Of a stretch of DNA of 64,000 nt, positions 51,942 to 61,200 are shown one piece after another. Numbering within the stretch: the stretch's first letter is position 1; every line of letters begins with the position of its first letter. Source of the DNA: Kibdelosporangium sp. MJ126-NF4 (GTDB lineage: Bacteria > Actinomycetota > Actinomycetes > Mycobacteriales > Pseudonocardiaceae); contig NZ_CDME01000002.1 in the NCBI RefSeq assembly GCF_000826545.1, forward strand, positions 434,001-498,000, given 5' to 3'. The notes under the pieces are model-generated. The model saw nothing but the letters and a program-made list of their open reading frames with translations. It was not told the origin of the DNA and did not search any database. The position numbers and the translations under genes are program-made.

Positions 51942-52840
51942 CCGGAATCGGTGCCGAGATCGGGGCCGTCTTCGCGAACGCGGGAGCCCGCGGTTTCGTG
52001 CACGCCAGGCAGATCGGCGTTCCCGGCGGCCCCGAGGTCAGTGTCGGCGCGGACGACCAGGTCGTGCTCGCGTCGGTCTTCAAGATCCCGGTCGCGGTCG
52101 CGTTCGCCCGCGAGGTGGCCGCGGGCAGGCTCGACGAGACCGAGCGGACCAGGGTCACCGCGCGGTACCGGATCGGCGGGATCGGCACCGCGGGATGCGC
52201 CGACGACGTCGAGATGAGCTGGCGCGACCTGGCGCACTTCATGCTGACGATGAGCGACAACGCCGCGACGGACCTCATCTTCCACCGGGTCGGGCAGGCG
52301 GCGGTGGACCAGGTCCTCGCCGACCTCGGACTGGAGCGGACACGGCTGATCGGCTGCTGTGAGGACCTCTTCGCCTCGGTGATCGCCGACCTCGGCGCGA
52401 AACCGGACGACGAACTGGAAGCCGTCCTGGCCGGGGCAGGCGAGGACCAGATGTGGAAGCTCTCGGTGCTCGATCCGGAACGCACCACGTCGTCGACCCC
52501 GCGCGAGATCACCGCGCTGCTCGATGCCATCTGGACCGACCGCGCGGGCGACCCGGCCGCCTGCGAACGGGTGCGCAAGATCATGGCGCAGCAGATCTGG
52601 CCACACCGGATCTCGTCCGGCTTCCCTGCGGGCGTGGCGATCGCGGCGAAGACCGGCACCCTGCCCGCGGTCCGCAACGAAGCGGGCGTGGTGACTGATG
52701 TGGACGGTCGGCGGTACGCCGTCGCGGTGTTCACCCGCGCCGAGTCCCTCGCGGACCGCTTGCCCGCGGTCGATTCCGCCATCGGCGAGGCCGCCCGCCT
52801 CGCCGTCGACCACCTTCGCGCGCAGACCTTGACCCGGTAG
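51938..52840 (+). CDS. Class A beta-lactamase-like serine hydrolase, cytoplasmic
   Basis: 300 aa from GTG 51938, overlapping the S12 stop. All three penicillin-binding motifs are present: S-V-F-K in VLASVFKIPVAVAFA (about residue 46), S-D-N in LTMSDNAATDLIF (about 105) and K-T-G in AAKTGTLPAVRNEAG (about 237). No omega-loop ExxLN is recognisable, and there is no signal peptide, unlike true class A beta-lactamases, which must be exported to protect the cell. It is more likely a peptidase or amidase working on imported substrates. Resistance should not be assumed. Confidence 0.88.
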   Translation: MTGIGAEIGAVFANAGARGFVHARQIGVPGGPEVSVGADDQVVLASVFKIPVAVAFAREVAAGRLDETERTRVTARYRIGGIGTAGCADDVEMSWRDLAHFMLTMSDNAATDLIFHRVGQAAVDQVLADLGLERTRLIGCCEDLFASVIADLGAKPDDELEAVLAGAGEDQMWKLSVLDPERTTSSTPREITALLDAIWTDRAGDPAACERVRKIMAQQIWPHRISSGFPAGVAIAAKTGTLPAVRNEAGVVTDVDGRRYAVAVFTRAESLADRLPAVDSAIGEAARLAVDHLRAQTLTR

Positions 52841-52848
52841 GAGAACCC

Positions 52849-54447
52849 ATGAGGAAAGCCCGGCTCACCGCCGCGATCGTGAGCGTGGTGGCCTTGACCG
52901 TGAGCGCGTGCGGGGGGACGTCGCAATCCGGTGGGGACCGTACCGCGAACCAGAAACTGACCGACGGCAAGACCTTCACCATGGGGATCTCGTCCGACCC
53001 GGGATCGCTCGACCCCGCGATGACCGTGCTCGCGATCGCGCTCCAGATCGACCGTTTCCTGTACGACGGCCTGATCGACCTCGATGCCTCGGGCAAGCCC
53101 ATCCCGCACCTCGCGGAGAAGTTCGAGGCCACGACGACCACGGCCGCCTTCACCCTGCGCAACGGGATCACCTGTGCCGACGGTGCTCCGCTGACCGCGT
53201 CCGACGTCGCGGCGAACATCAACTTCGTCGGCGACCCGGCGAACAAGTCGGCGATGCTGGGGCTGTCGATCACACCGGGGACCAAGGCGGTCGCCGACGA
53301 CGCGGCCCGGACCGTCACTCTCACCAGCGGTGCGCCGGACGCGTTCCTGCTGCGCAACGTGGGCAGTCTGCCGATCGTCTGCGGCAAGGGACTGGCCGAC
53401 CGGTCGACCCTGGCCAAGGGGCAGCACGGCACCGGCATGTTCACCATGACCGAACTCGTCCCGAACGACCACTACACGCTCACCCGGCGAAAGGAGTACG
53501 CCTGGGGTCCCGGGCAGTGGCAGCGCGAACAGCCGGGCCTGCCCGAGAAGGTCGTGATCCGGGTCGTCCCGAACACCACGACGGCGGCGAACCTGCTGCT
53601 GTCCCGTGAACTCAACGCCGCCACGATCACCGGGCAGGACCAGCAGCGGCTCCGTGCCCAGAAGCTGTTCCACGCCGACTTCCTCGCACCGATGGGCGAG
53701 CTGTTCTTCAACCAGGCACCCGGCCGCGCGGGCAAGGACCCGGCCGTCCGCCGCGCGCTGGTGCAGGCGCTGGACCTCGAGCAGATCGGCAAGGTCCTCA
53801 CCAGCGGCAACGGGGAACCCGCCAAGGGGCTGGTCACCGCGGAACCCCTCGCCTGCTCGGGGGATTCGGTGAGCGGCAAGCTGCCCGCCTTCGATGTCGC
53901 GGCGGCCAAGGCAGGGCTCGACGCGGCAGGCTGGCTCCCCGGCCCGGACGGCGTGCGGGTCAAGGACGGCAAACGGCTCGCGCTCACCGCCGTCTACGGG
54001 CAGCAGCTCGGGCCCACCATGGCCTCGGGCGCCGAATTGATGCAGCAGTCGTGGAAGAGCATCGGTGCCGAGGTCACCCTCAAGGGCGTCGACAGTCCGG
54101 GTACCAGCCAGGTGCTGTTCGGTACCGGCGAATGGGACATCTCGATGGCGCCGGTGGGCTTCGTGCTGCCGAGTCAGGCCGTGCCGTTCATGTCCGGACC
54201 GAAGCCGCCCGCCGGAACGAACTTCGCGCACATCGAGAACCCCGAGTTCGACTCGCTGGTCGGGCAGGCGGCGAGCATGCCGGGTGAAGCGGGGTGTGCC
54301 ACCTGGGCGGCGGCCGAGTCGGCACTGGTCAGCCGGTTGGACGTGGTTCCCTACATCCACACGGTCGTCCCGACCTTCGGCAGTGACGCGCGGTTCGAGG
54401 TCAACCTCGGCTCGATCGTCCCGTCGACGATCCGGATGTACTCCTGA
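52849..54447 (+). CDS. Peptide ABC transporter substrate-binding lipoprotein (SBP family 5)
   Basis: 532 aa. The lipoprotein signal ends at LTVSACGG (Cys about residue 22), so the protein is anchored outside the membrane. KTFTMGISSDPGSLDPAMT opens the solute-binding family 5 fold, and LLSRELNAATITGQDQQRL, LFFNQAPGRAGKDPAVRRALVQALDLEQI and PAKGLVTAEPL are family landmarks. It captures oligopeptides or similar ligands. It starts 8 bp after the class A-like gene and overlaps the permease start by 1 bp (TGATG). Confidence 0.95.
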   Translation: MRKARLTAAIVSVVALTVSACGGTSQSGGDRTANQKLTDGKTFTMGISSDPGSLDPAMTVLAIALQIDRFLYDGLIDLDASGKPIPHLAEKFEATTTTAAFTLRNGITCADGAPLTASDVAANINFVGDPANKSAMLGLSITPGTKAVADDAARTVTLTSGAPDAFLLRNVGSLPIVCGKGLADRSTLAKGQHGTGMFTMTELVPNDHYTLTRRKEYAWGPGQWQREQPGLPEKVVIRVVPNTTTAANLLLSRELNAATITGQDQQRLRAQKLFHADFLAPMGELFFNQAPGRAGKDPAVRRALVQALDLEQIGKVLTSGNGEPAKGLVTAEPLACSGDSVSGKLPAFDVAAAKAGLDAAGWLPGPDGVRVKDGKRLALTAVYGQQLGPTMASGAELMQQSWKSIGAEVTLKGVDSPGTSQVLFGTGEWDISMAPVGFVLPSQAVPFMSGPKPPAGTNFAHIENPEFDSLVGQAASMPGEAGCATWAAAESALVSRLDVVPYIHTVVPTFGSDARFEVNLGSIVPSTIRMYS

Positions 54448-55427
54448 TGACCAGCGCGATCGCGGCGCCCGGCCTGCGGAGCAGCCCGTGGCTGTCGTTC
54501 GCCGGGCGCCGCCTCGGCCGGTTCGCCGTCTCGTTGTGGGTGCTGGTCACGGTGGCGTTCCTGATGATCCAGCTGATCCCCGGCGACCCCGTCCGGGCGG
54601 CGCTCGGCCTGACCGCACCGCTCGAGCTGGTGAACGCGCGGCGAGCGACTCTCGGCCTCGACGACCCGATCTGGCTGCAGTACGTCCACTACCTCGGCGG
54701 GCTGGTCACCGGTGACTTCGGCACGTCGATGACGAGCGGGCTGCCGGTCTCCGAGGTGATCGGCGACCGGCTGCCCGCAACTCTCCAGCTGGCGTTGCCC
54801 GCGTTCGCGGTGGTCATCGCCGTGGCGATCCCGCTGGGCGTGCTGTTCGCCGTGCTGACCCGGGGTGGCCGCCGCCGGGGCGCCGAACTGGCGTTCACCT
54901 CGACGAGTGTGCTGCTCGCGGCCATTCCCGAGTTCCTGGTGGCGGTCGCGCTGGTCGCGTTCTTCGCGGTCCGGCTCGGCTGGTTCCCGGTGGCCGGGAA
55001 CCAGGGGCCGAGCTCCTTCGTCCTCCCGGTCATCGCGCTGGCCCTCGGCCCGGCGTCGGTGCTCTCCCGCATCGTGCGGGTGGAGACACTTTCCGTGCTG
55101 GGCAACGATTTCATCCGGACAGCACGGGCGAAACGACTGCCCGCGCGGTTGGTCTACTTTCGCCATGCCCTGCCGAACGCGTTGACCGCGACGCTGACCA
55201 TGGGCGGGCTGATGCTGACCGGGATGGTCGCGGGGACGGTGCTGGTGGAGAACGTGTTCGCCTGGCCCGGTCTCGGTTCGAGTATCGCGCAGTCGATCCT
55301 GCAGAAGGACTATCCGCTGGTCCAGGGAATCGTGCTCGTCTACGGCATCGGGGTGCTGCTGGTGAACCTGGCGGTGGACGTGCTGCTGGCCGTCCTCGAT
55401 CCGCGTTCGACGATCCGGGAGAGCTGA
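54447..55427 (+). CDS. Peptide ABC transporter permease (DppB type)
   Basis: 326 aa with six predicted membrane helices. The N-terminal signature is RFAVSLWVLVTVAFLMIQLIPGDPVRAALG, and the EAA-like coupling loop is RTARAKRLPARLVYFRHALPNALTATLT (about 225-252). It forms the membrane channel with the permease half of the next gene product. It is co-translated with the binding protein. Confidence 0.95.
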   Translation: MTSAIAAPGLRSSPWLSFAGRRLGRFAVSLWVLVTVAFLMIQLIPGDPVRAALGLTAPLELVNARRATLGLDDPIWLQYVHYLGGLVTGDFGTSMTSGLPVSEVIGDRLPATLQLALPAFAVVIAVAIPLGVLFAVLTRGGRRRGAELAFTSTSVLLAAIPEFLVAVALVAFFAVRLGWFPVAGNQGPSSFVLPVIALALGPASVLSRIVRVETLSVLGNDFIRTARAKRLPARLVYFRHALPNALTATLTMGGLMLTGMVAGTVLVENVFAWPGLGSSIAQSILQKDYPLVQGIVLVYGIGVLLVNLAVDVLLAVLDPRSTIRES

Positions 55428-55428
55428 G

Positions 55429-57273
55429 ATGGTGAAGGCCCTGCGCACCCCGGTGGGCGCGTTCTCGGCGGTCCTGCTGGTCCTGGTGCTCGCACTCGCG
55501 GTGCTGGCCCCGATTCTGTGGCATGGCAACGCCTTCGAGGTCGACACCGAGGCGATCGGCCAAGGACCGTCGGCGGCGCATTGGCTGGGCACCGACAACC
55601 TCGGGCGCGACGTCCTCTTCCGTGTCCTGGTGGCGACCCGGCTTTCGGTCCTGCTGGCAGTGCTCGCGACGGTGATCGGGGTGGTGACCGGGCTCATCCT
55701 CGGCACGCTGCCCTCGTTGCTGCCCCGTCCCGCCGCCCGGCTGGTCACCGCGATGGTGAACATCGCGGTCGCGTTCCCCGGGCTGCTGCTGGTGTTGTTC
55801 TTCTCGGTCATCTTCGGGGTCGGGACGCGTGGCGCGGTGCTGGCGGTCGGTTTCGCGCTGGCACCGGCGTTCGCACGGCTGGCACAGACGCTGTCGGCCT
55901 CCGTGGCGGGCCAGGACTTCGTGTCCGCCGCGCGGATCTCCGGCGTCGGCCGGATCCGGTTGCTGGTCAGACACATCCTGCCCAACATCGGCGAACCGCT
56001 GGTGGTGAACGCGACCATCGGCGCCGGTGCCTCGCTGCTGGCGTTCTCCGGGTTGTCGTTCCTCGGCATCGGCGTGCAGGCACCGGACTACGACTGGGGA
56101 CGGCTGCTCGGCGAAGGGCTCAACGGGATCTACGTCAATCCGGCGGCCGCGCTCGCGCCCGGTGTCGCGGTGGTCCTGGCGGGACTCGCCTTCAACCTGG
56201 TGGGAGAGACCGTGGCCGGGGTGATCGGTGTCCGCACAGGCTCCCGGGCATTGGCGCCGCGGCCGGTCACCCCGGCCAGGGAGGAGGTCGCCGAGGACCG
56301 TGCGGACGCCCTGCTGGTGGTGGAGAACCTCCAGGTGGCCTTCCCGCGTCCATCAGGGTGGACCGTCCCGGTGCGCGGCCTGAGTTTCACCGTCCGGGCG
56401 GGCGAGGCGATCGGCGTCGTCGGCGAGTCGGGCTCGGGCAAGAGCCTGACCGGCCTTGCGGTGTCGCGTCTGGTCGAAGCGCCTGCCGTCGTCACCGCGG
56501 ACCGGCTCGACTTCGCCGGGAAGCCGATGCTGACGACACCGGAACGGGACCTGCGCGGCCTGCTCGGTACGTCGCTGGCGATGGTGTTCCAGGATCCGAT
56601 GACGTCGTTCAACCCGGCCAGGCGGATCGGACACCAGTTGGCGGAAGTGTCCGAACAGCACCAGGGTCTGCCGCGCGCCAAGGCGTTCGCGCGGGCCGTG
56701 GACCGGTTGCGCGCGGTGCGGATCCCCGCGGCCGCACGGCGCGCCCGGCAGTACCCGCACGAGTTCTCCGGCGGGATGAGGCAGCGCGCGATGATCGGCA
56801 TGGGCCTGATGGGCGACCCGCGGCTGATCATCGCCGACGAACCGACCACGGCACTGGACGTCACCGTGCAGCGGCAGCTCCTGCGTCTGCTGGCGCGGAC
56901 CAGGACCGAACGGAACACGGCGATCATCCTGATCAGCCATGACATCGCGGTCGTTTCCCAGACGTGCGAACGGATGCTGGTCATGTACGCGGGCCGGATC
57001 GTGGAGGACCTGCCGTCGGCCGGGACGCCGCGGCATCCCTACACGAGGGCACTGCTGGCCGCGACGCTCGACCTCGAGACCGATCGCGACGCGCCGCTCG
57101 CGGTGATCCCCGGCCGTCCACCGGAACCGGATCGCGTGCCCGACGGCTGCGCGTTCGCCGACAGATGTCCCGCGGTGACCGATCGGTGCCGTCTCGAAGA
57201 CCCGGTCCTGGAACGGGTGACGGCCGAGCACCGTGTCGCGTGCTGGCATCCGCACAAGGAAGGTGCGAAGTGA
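55429..57273 (+). CDS. Fused ABC permease-ATPase (DppC-DppD in one chain)
   Basis: 614 aa. Residues 1 to about 275 are a DppC permease (six helices; GTDNLGRDVLFRVL near the start, coupling loop SAARISGVGRIRLLVRHILPNIGEP). After a linker an ABC ATPase runs from about 290, with Walker A GESGSGKSLTG (about 332), signature FSGGMRQRAMIGMGL, Walker B LIIADEPTTALDV and the oligopeptide C-terminal Cys motif (DGCAFADRCPAVTDRC). Fusion of these subunits fixes one ATPase per permease. The continuous frame shows no internal stop or frameshift. Confidence 0.93.
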   Translation: MVKALRTPVGAFSAVLLVLVLALAVLAPILWHGNAFEVDTEAIGQGPSAAHWLGTDNLGRDVLFRVLVATRLSVLLAVLATVIGVVTGLILGTLPSLLPRPAARLVTAMVNIAVAFPGLLLVLFFSVIFGVGTRGAVLAVGFALAPAFARLAQTLSASVAGQDFVSAARISGVGRIRLLVRHILPNIGEPLVVNATIGAGASLLAFSGLSFLGIGVQAPDYDWGRLLGEGLNGIYVNPAAALAPGVAVVLAGLAFNLVGETVAGVIGVRTGSRALAPRPVTPAREEVAEDRADALLVVENLQVAFPRPSGWTVPVRGLSFTVRAGEAIGVVGESGSGKSLTGLAVSRLVEAPAVVTADRLDFAGKPMLTTPERDLRGLLGTSLAMVFQDPMTSFNPARRIGHQLAEVSEQHQGLPRAKAFARAVDRLRAVRIPAAARRARQYPHEFSGGMRQRAMIGMGLMGDPRLIIADEPTTALDVTVQRQLLRLLARTRTERNTAIILISHDIAVVSQTCERMLVMYAGRIVEDLPSAGTPRHPYTRALLAATLDLETDRDAPLAVIPGRPPEPDRVPDGCAFADRCPAVTDRCRLEDPVLERVTAEHRVACWHPHKEGAK

Positions 57274-58262
57274 GCGATCTTGTCTTCGACTCGGTGAGCG
57301 TGCGGTACGGCGGCAGGCGTGGTCTCACCGCGGTCGACCACGTGGGCCTGACCGTCCCTTCCGGACAGGTCGTCGGGCTCGTCGGCGAATCAGGCTCGGG
57401 GAAGTCGACACTGGCCCGTGCCGCCGTAGGACTCTCGCCGGTCAGCGCCGGGCGGGTCCTGCTGGGCGGTGTGGACGTCCGGAAGCTGCCCCGGCGCCGT
57501 CCACTGCAGATGGTGTTCCAGGACCCATATTCCTCTTTGGACCCTCGGATGAGCGTGGGCGAGTCGATCGCCGAAGCGATCCCGCGCGGTGTCCTTTCCA
57601 GTCGCGGCGCGCGCCGCGACGAGGTCGCTCGCCTGCTGGACCTGGTCAACCTCGATCCGGATCGCGCCGGTCACCTGCCGGGGCGGCTCTCCGGCGGTCA
57701 GCGGCAGCGGGTTGCGCTCGCCCGCGCACTGGCCGGGCGGCCGCAGGTGCTGATCGCGGACGAGATCACCTCCGCGCTCGACGTCTCGGTGCAGGGCGCG
57801 GTGCTCAACCTCGTCCGGTCCCTGCAACGGCGGCTCGGCCTGTCGATGCTCTTCATCTCGCACAACCTCGCCGACGTGCGCTACCTCAGCGACATCGTCG
57901 CCGTGATGTACCTCGGCCGGATCGTCGAAGTCGGCCCGGCGGAACAGGTGCTCACCGAGCCACAGCATCCCTACACCCGCGACCTGCTCGCTGCGGCACC
58001 GTCCGCGCACACCTCCCTGTTCGACACCGGTGTGGACGCGGCGACCGCCGACGCCGAACCCGCCGACCCACACCACCCGCCGAGCGGGTGCCGCTACCAC
58101 ACGCGATGTCCGGTCGGACCGCTCGTGCGCGCCGACCGCGAACTCTGCGTCCAGGTGGATCCCACCGAGGACGCGGCACACCGGCGCCACTCGGCGGCCT
58201 GCCATTTCGGTGAAAACGAGAGCCACCTGCCCGCGATCTCCAGAGGAGCAAGCGCATCATGA
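57270..58262 (+). CDS. Peptide ABC transporter ATP-binding protein (DppF type)
   Basis: 330 aa from GTG 57270, overlapping the fused subunit's stop (GTGA). Walker A is GESGSGKSTLARA (about residue 40), the Q-loop is MVFQDPYSSLDPRMS, the signature is [15 protein letters not shown], Walker B is VLIADEITSALDVS (Ile-Thr instead of the common Pro-Thr after Glu) and the H-loop is FISHNLADV. The C-terminal Cys segment is GCRYHTRCPVG. It completes the importer with the fused subunit as its heterodimer partner, and overlaps the S9-S12 gene by ATGA. Confidence 0.95.
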   Translation: MSDLVFDSVSVRYGGRRGLTAVDHVGLTVPSGQVVGLVGESGSGKSTLARAAVGLSPVSAGRVLLGGVDVRKLPRRRPLQMVFQDPYSSLDPRMSVGESIAEAIPRGVLSSRGARRDEVARLLDLVNLDPDRAGHLPGRLSGGQRQRVALARALAGRPQVLIADEITSALDVSVQGAVLNLVRSLQRRLGLSMLFISHNLADVRYLSDIVAVMYLGRIVEVGPAEQVLTEPQHPYTRDLLAAAPSAHTSLFDTGVDAATADAEPADPHHPPSGCRYHTRCPVGPLVRADRELCVQVDPTEDAAHRRHSAACHFGENESHLPAISRGASAS

Positions 58263-61200
58263 CACGACGCCTCGGTCTTGAGGACCTGTACGAGATCGCC
58301 GCCCCCAGCCAACCTGCGCTGTCCCCGGACGGCGGCCGGATCGTGTACGTCGTGCGCACCGCGGACCGCGACAAGGACCGGAACGTGCACACGCTCTGGG
58401 AGGTCGGCGCCACTACTGGTGAAGCCCGGCAGCTCACGCGCGGAACCGCCGACATGGCACCGAGCTGGGCACCGGACGGCTCGCAAATCGCGTTCCTGCG
58501 CGCCCAGGACGGTCCACCGCAGGTGTGGTTCCTGCCGTCGTCGGGCGGGGAGGCCGAGCGGATCACCGAACTCCCGCTCGGGGCGAGCGCGCCGGTATGG
58601 AGCCCGGACGGCTCGCGGATCGCGTTCTCTGCCGCGGTCAACCTCGCGGGCGAACCGGCGCAGAACGCTCCGGTGGTGGCGGACCGCCTGGACTTCAAGG
58701 CCGACGGTGCCGGGCTGATCAAGACCGTCCGCAAGCACCTGCACGTCCTCGACGTCGCCACGAAGCAAGTGCGGCAGGTCACCTTCGGCGACTGGCACGC
58801 AGGCGATCCCACCTGGTCGCCTGATGGCACCCACCTGGCGTTCCCCGCCGGACGGGACGCCGACGCGGACCTGACCTTCCGGTCAGGCGCGTACGTCCTC
58901 GACGTGACCTCGAAAACCGCGGAGCCCCGGCTGATCGGCTCCGGCGAAGGCATGGTGGCTCAGGTCGGCTGGACCGCCGACGGCCGTGCGCTCCTGGTGG
59001 TCGGACGGCGCGACACCAACGTCGGCCACCTTGCGCTGCTGCGTGTCCCGCTCGACGGCGGGGACGCGGTCGACCTGACGGCTTCCCTGGACCGCAACGT
59101 GATGCCTGGCGGAGCGGGCTACCCGGGCGCGTCCCCGAAGCTGACCGTGGACGGTGGTTCGGTGCTGTTCGGTCTCCGTGATCGTGGCTGCACCCATCTG
59201 TACGAAGTGGACACTGACGGCGGAACTCCGCGCCCGGTCCTCGCGGGCGCCGACCGCGTCGTGTCCGGAATGGACACCGCAGCAGGCCGGGTGGTGGTCG
59301 TACTGGCCACGAACACCTCGTTCGGTGAGATCGCGGTCGTCGACCCGGCCACCGGAGCTGTCGACGTGCGAACCCGGCACGGCAGTGAAGTCGAGCTGTT
59401 CCCGCGCGAGGAGCGGGAATTCACCATCGGCGACGGCACCGTGGTGCACGGCTGGCTGTTGCGGGACGCGGCGAGGACCGGCGCCGCGCCGCTGCTGCTC
59501 GACATCCACGGCGGACCGCACAACGCCTGGAACGGCGCGGCCGACTCGATCCACCTCTACCACCAGGAGCTCGCCGCACGAGGCTGGGCGGTGCTGCTGC
59601 TCAACCCGCGAGGTAGTGACGGCTACGGCGAGGACTTCTACACGGGTGCCGTCGGCGAGTGGGGCCGGGCCGACGCCCGTGATTTCCTCGACCCGCTGGA
59701 TCAGCTCGTCGCCGAGGGGATCGCCGACGCGGACCGCCTCGCCGTGGCGGGCTACAGCTACGGCGGGTTCATGACCTGTTACCTGACCAGCCGCGACGAC
59801 CGCTTCGCCGCAGCCGTCGCGGGCGGTGTGGTGAGCGACCTGACCAGCATGGCGGGCACCTCCGACGCCGGGCACTACCTGTCCGCCGCCGAGCTCGGCG
59901 GCCAGTCCTACGAACAGCTCTCGCCGTTCACCCAGGTCGCCCAGGTGCGGACGCCGACACTGGTCATCCAGGGCGCGCAGGACGACCGGTGCCCGGTCGG
60001 ACAGGCCGAGCAGTGGTTCAACGCCCTGCGTACGCGCGGCGTCCCGTCCCGGCTGGTGCTGTATCCGGGTAGCTCACACCTGTTCATCCTCGACGGCCCG
60101 CCGTCGCACCGCCTCGACTTCAACCGACGTGTTCTCGAATGGGTCGAGCAGTACACGGGTGCATCACGGGTGCCGATCGACGCGGCGCACTGGCGGCGGC
60201 GTCTGGCCGAACTGGCGCGCAAGTACCGCGTCCCCGGTGCGGCGCTGGGCATCACGCGGATCGGCGAAGGCATCGACGACACGGAGGTGCACGTCACCTA
60301 CGGCGTGCTGAGCACGGCGACCGGGGTCGAGGTCACCGAGGAGTCGGTGTTCCAGATCGGCTCGGTGTCGAAGGTGTGGACCTCGACCGTGGTGATGCAA
60401 CTGGTCGACGAGGGGCTCCTCGACCTGGACGCGCCGATCTCCGATGTCGTCCCCGAACTGCGGCTGGCCGACCCGGACGTCGCGAAGCAGGTGACCATGC
60501 GGCATCTGCTGACGCACACCAGCGGAATCGACGGCGACGTCTTCACCGACACCGGCCGCGGGGACGACTGTCTTGAGCGCTATGTCGAAATCCTCGACGA
60601 GGCCGCGCAGAACCACCCGCTCGGTGCGACTTTCTCGTACTGCAACTCGGGATTCGTGCTCATGGGCCGGGTGATCGAGAAGCTCACCGGGCTGACATGG
60701 GACGCCGCGATGCGGGAGAAGCTGTTCACCCCGTTGGGTCTCACGCACACCGTGACCCTGCCCGAGGAAGCGGTGATGTTCCGCGCCGCCGTCGGTCACG
60801 TCGCCAGCGGAGACGAGGACCCGAAGCCCGCGCCCGTCTGGGGCCTGCCCCGGAGCATGGGCCCGGCTGGCCTGATCACCGCCACGACCAAGGACGTGCT
60901 CGGGTTCGCCCGGCTGCACCTGACCGGCGGTCTCACCCCGTCCGGGGAGCGGATTCTGACTGCGGAGTCCGCCACCGCGATGGCCGACAAGCAGACCGAC
61001 ATCCCCGACACGCACTCGCTCGGCGACTCCTGGGGTCTCGGCTGGATCCGCGACGAATGGAGTGGGCGGCGGGTCGTCGGCCACGACGGCAACACGATCG
61101 GGCAGTCGGCGTTCCTGCGGCTACTGCCTGATGAGGGGCTCGCCGTCACACTGCTCACCAACGGTGGCAACACCCGCGACCTGTACGAGGAGCTGTACCG

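Noticed and set aside
54351..56069. 572-codon minus-strand frame opposite the Dpp permeases
   Set aside because: Antisense shadow with low-complexity charged composition and no domain or ribosome site; the plus-strand transporter genes are certain.
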